Shown one piece after another: positions 5,260 through 6,582 of a stretch of DNA of 6,582 nucleotides. Within the stretch, counting starts at the first letter, position 1. Each line of letters starts with the position of its first letter. Below the pieces are notes generated by a model. It did not search any database. It saw only the letters and a list, made by a program, of their open reading frames with translations, and had not been told where the DNA came from. The translations under genes and the position numbers were made by a program. Source of the DNA: Thermoplasmata archaeon (GTDB lineage Archaea > Thermoplasmatota > E2 > DHVEG-1); contig QMSS01000077.1 in NCBI GenBank assembly GCA_003649715.1, forward strand, positions 1-6,582. The letters are read 5' to 3'.

Positions 5260-5625
5260 ATGGACAAAAAGGATTTGATAGAGTATAGAAAAAAATATGA
5301 AAAATATCGTCATCATGCCTGGGCTGGTCTCGGATTCTTGTCAATAGTATTAGCAGTTAGATATTTTGTTCCATCGATCACGGATTTTGAACACATATTC
5401 CTTTCTATTGTCATCATACTGATCATATACATACTGGTGTCGTTGATATTGACATATAGATATAGCGCAGGGCTAGCGATGATAGAAGAAGAAAATACAG
5501 GTCATCTATGGGATGAGTTGGAAAAGGAAAAAATAAGGGCAAAGTTGGAGAAGAAAAAAATAAAGCTTGAGAAAAAAAGATTGAAGGCTGAGGAGAAAAA
5601 AAGGAAGAAACTGAGGGAAAAATAA
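5260..5625 (+). CDS. Small two-helix membrane protein with Lys/Glu-rich cytoplasmic tail
   Basis: I do not recognise a family for this 121-residue protein. A basic N-terminus (KKDLIEYRKKYEKYRHH) precedes a first hydrophobic segment at about residues 20-39. A short loop (TDFEH) and a second, very hydrophobic segment at about 46-66 (FLSIVIILIIYILVSLILTY) follow. Residues 82-121 are dominated by Lys, Glu and Arg with regularly placed Leu/Ile, so a long charged helix or coiled coil is likely. The positive-inside rule puts both ends in the cytoplasm. The strongly basic tail might contact nucleic acid, ribosomes or membrane lipids, but this is speculation. The gene has its own TATA box and a GGAG. 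It is followed after 48 bases by another membrane protein gene, suggesting a two-gene envelope unit. That it is a real gene is fairly sure; its function is unknown. Confidence 0.8.
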   Translation: MDKKDLIEYRKKYEKYRHHAWAGLGFLSIVLAVRYFVPSITDFEHIFLSIVIILIIYILVSLILTYRYSAGLAMIEEENTGHLWDELEKEKIRAKLEKKKIKLEKKRLKAEEKKRKKLREK

Positions 5626-5632
5626 GAAAAAA

Positions 5633-5640
5633 CTTTAAAT
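5633..5640 (+). promoter_or_regulatory. Possible TATA box of the Ig-like membrane protein gene
   Basis: CTTTAAAT lies about 37 bases before the ATG at 5674. It would start transcription about a dozen bases upstream of that ATG, a near-leaderless arrangement that fits the lack of a Shine-Dalgarno. The match is only moderate, and read-through from the upstream gene is equally possible because no T-run separates them. Confidence 0.3.
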
Positions 5641-5673
5641 GATGAGTGTTTATGGCTCTCCTGGTATCACAAT

Positions 5674-6582
5674 ATGGCAAAAAGACGTAGAGAAAAAACA
5701 GATGAAGAAATTGACTTTAAGATACCAAAGTTTGATGAAGAAAAATTTTTAGAGAGAGAACGGAGAAACATCAAAACAACATTTCTCTCCTTCCTATTTG
5801 GTTTTATCATAGCTCTCATATCATTTGGCTTCTGGCATCTGTTAAACAAAAGTAGCCTTAGATGGGAACTCATACTACTATTTGGCCTGTTTTCTGGATC
5901 ATGGCTAAAATATCTCTTTATAAAACTGAAGATTAATTTAGATGATTTTGGAAGAAAAGGATGGTTCACCTCCTATACCATCTATTTTTTTACATGGCTG
6001 ACTGTGCTTATAATATTATCTAATCCACCATTTTATGATGACACACCGCCAAACATTTCAGCTGTGGCATTACCTGAGAAGCAGGAAATAGGTGGCACAG
6101 TTAAAATTGTTGCTCACATTATAGACAATGCTGGTGTAGAAAAAAAAGGCATAAACTTCACATTGATCTACCCCAATGGGAACAAATCCCATCCAGATTT
6201 CATGTTTGAAAACAACATATTATCCTACACATACTATAATCCAAATAACATCATGGGAGAATATGGTTTTGTTATAACCGCTGTTGATATCAACAATCAT
6301 AAAAAAGTAGTAAGTAAAAACTTTACATACAGCAACAGTACAATTAGGTTAGCTTCTCCAGCAGGTGCTAAAACAAAACCAGGTCCAGTAGTCACATATG
6401 GTACAACAATCAAATTCGATGTTGACACAACCGTTACTAGAGTCTACTACAGAGTAGATGATGGCATGGAGATTAATGTAAGCAAACCTAGAGACAGTGA
6501 CTTCTATGAGACATATCCCAAGTTTCAAGGGTGGCCCAGTGGCAACAAGAATGTGACAGTAAAGGTATATGCAGATGTGATC
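5674..6582 (+). CDS. Three-helix membrane protein with extracytoplasmic Ig-like region (partial, 3' end missing)
   Basis: The frame is open from ATG 5674 to the window edge, 303 codons without a stop, so the C-terminus is missing. The N-terminus (MAKRRREK, then acidic and basic residues to about 35) should be cytoplasmic. Hydrophobic segments lie at about 37-57, 65-84 and 100-117, with a basic loop between the second and third, so the rest should face outward. From about residue 125 (PPNISAVALPEKQEIGGTVK, then a strand-rich stretch with DNAGVEKKG) the sequence resembles archaeal Ig-like beta-sandwich domains of surface proteins. A second similar unit may begin near 225 (RLASPAGAKTKPG). Seven N-X-S/T sequons (N127, N161, N170, N216, N221, N268, N293) fit an S-layer-side glycoprotein. 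I recognise no specific family. It probably works at the cell surface with the small membrane protein just upstream. Other frames in this region are closed or much shorter. Confidence 0.82.
   Translation, partial: MAKRRREKTDEEIDFKIPKFDEEKFLERERRNIKTTFLSFLFGFIIALISFGFWHLLNKSSLRWELILLFGLFSGSWLKYLFIKLKINLDDFGRKGWFTSYTIYFFTWLTVLIILSNPPFYDDTPPNISAVALPEKQEIGGTVKIVAHIIDNAGVEKKGINFTLIYPNGNKSHPDFMFENNILSYTYYNPNNIMGEYGFVITAVDINNHKKVVSKNFTYSNSTIRLASPAGAKTKPGPVVTYGTTIKFDVDTTVTRVYYRVDDGMEINVSKPRDSDFYETYPKFQGWPSGNKNVTVKVYADVI

Noticed and set aside
1..6582. CRISPR array, tRNA, rRNA, insertion sequence or attachment site
   Set aside because: No direct-repeat series, cloverleaf, transposase motif or terminal inverted repeats of an element were seen by eye in the spacers.

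Overview
The window is archaeal chromosomal DNA, AT-rich, with genes that all read left to right on the + strand. The archaeal assignment rests on five things: the bifunctional FBP aldolase/phosphatase, the archaeal form of ribosomal protein S15, a GINS-nuclease-like DHH protein, the KEOPS subunit Pcc1, and the rare 'methanogenic-type' (type 2) seryl-tRNA synthetase. TATA boxes also lie ahead of several genes. Type 2 SerRS points to a methanogen or an uncultured euryarchaeal relative. I cannot name the lineage from the sequence.

Layout: (1) 1-212 is a leader region with a TATA box at 146-153 and a possible six-codon mini-ORF behind the best Shine-Dalgarno match in the window. (2) 213-1325 is fbp, the gluconeogenic FBP aldolase/phosphatase. 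(3) 1326-1509 holds the fbp terminator hairpin, an inverted repeat, and the TATA box of the next gene. (4) 1510-5191 is an information-processing cluster: rps15, a RecJ-like DHH nuclease, pcc1, and type 2 serS. (5) 5260-5625 is a small two-helix membrane protein with a Lys/Glu-rich tail. (6) 5674 to the right edge is an incomplete three-helix membrane protein with a glycosylation-sequon-rich, Ig-like outer domain.

The rps15-recJ-pcc1 order is, as I recall, a familiar euryarchaeal neighbourhood linking translation, replication-associated nuclease activity and tRNA t6A modification. It is often followed by ribosomal protein S3Ae, but here by serS. The two membrane protein genes look like a separate small envelope operon with its own TATA box, which overlaps the serS stop codon.

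No mobile element, CRISPR array, tRNA or rRNA was seen, and no clearly new multi-gene system. The least explained signal is in the spacers. Five of the six junctions between genes (fbp/rps15, rps15/recJ, recJ/pcc1, pcc1/serS, serS/membrane protein) carry an inverted repeat with arms of 8-9 paired bases, one of them bulged. In several cases the repeat overlaps a predicted promoter element, start site or Shine-Dalgarno sequence. The other open item is the pair of uncharacterised membrane proteins at the right end.
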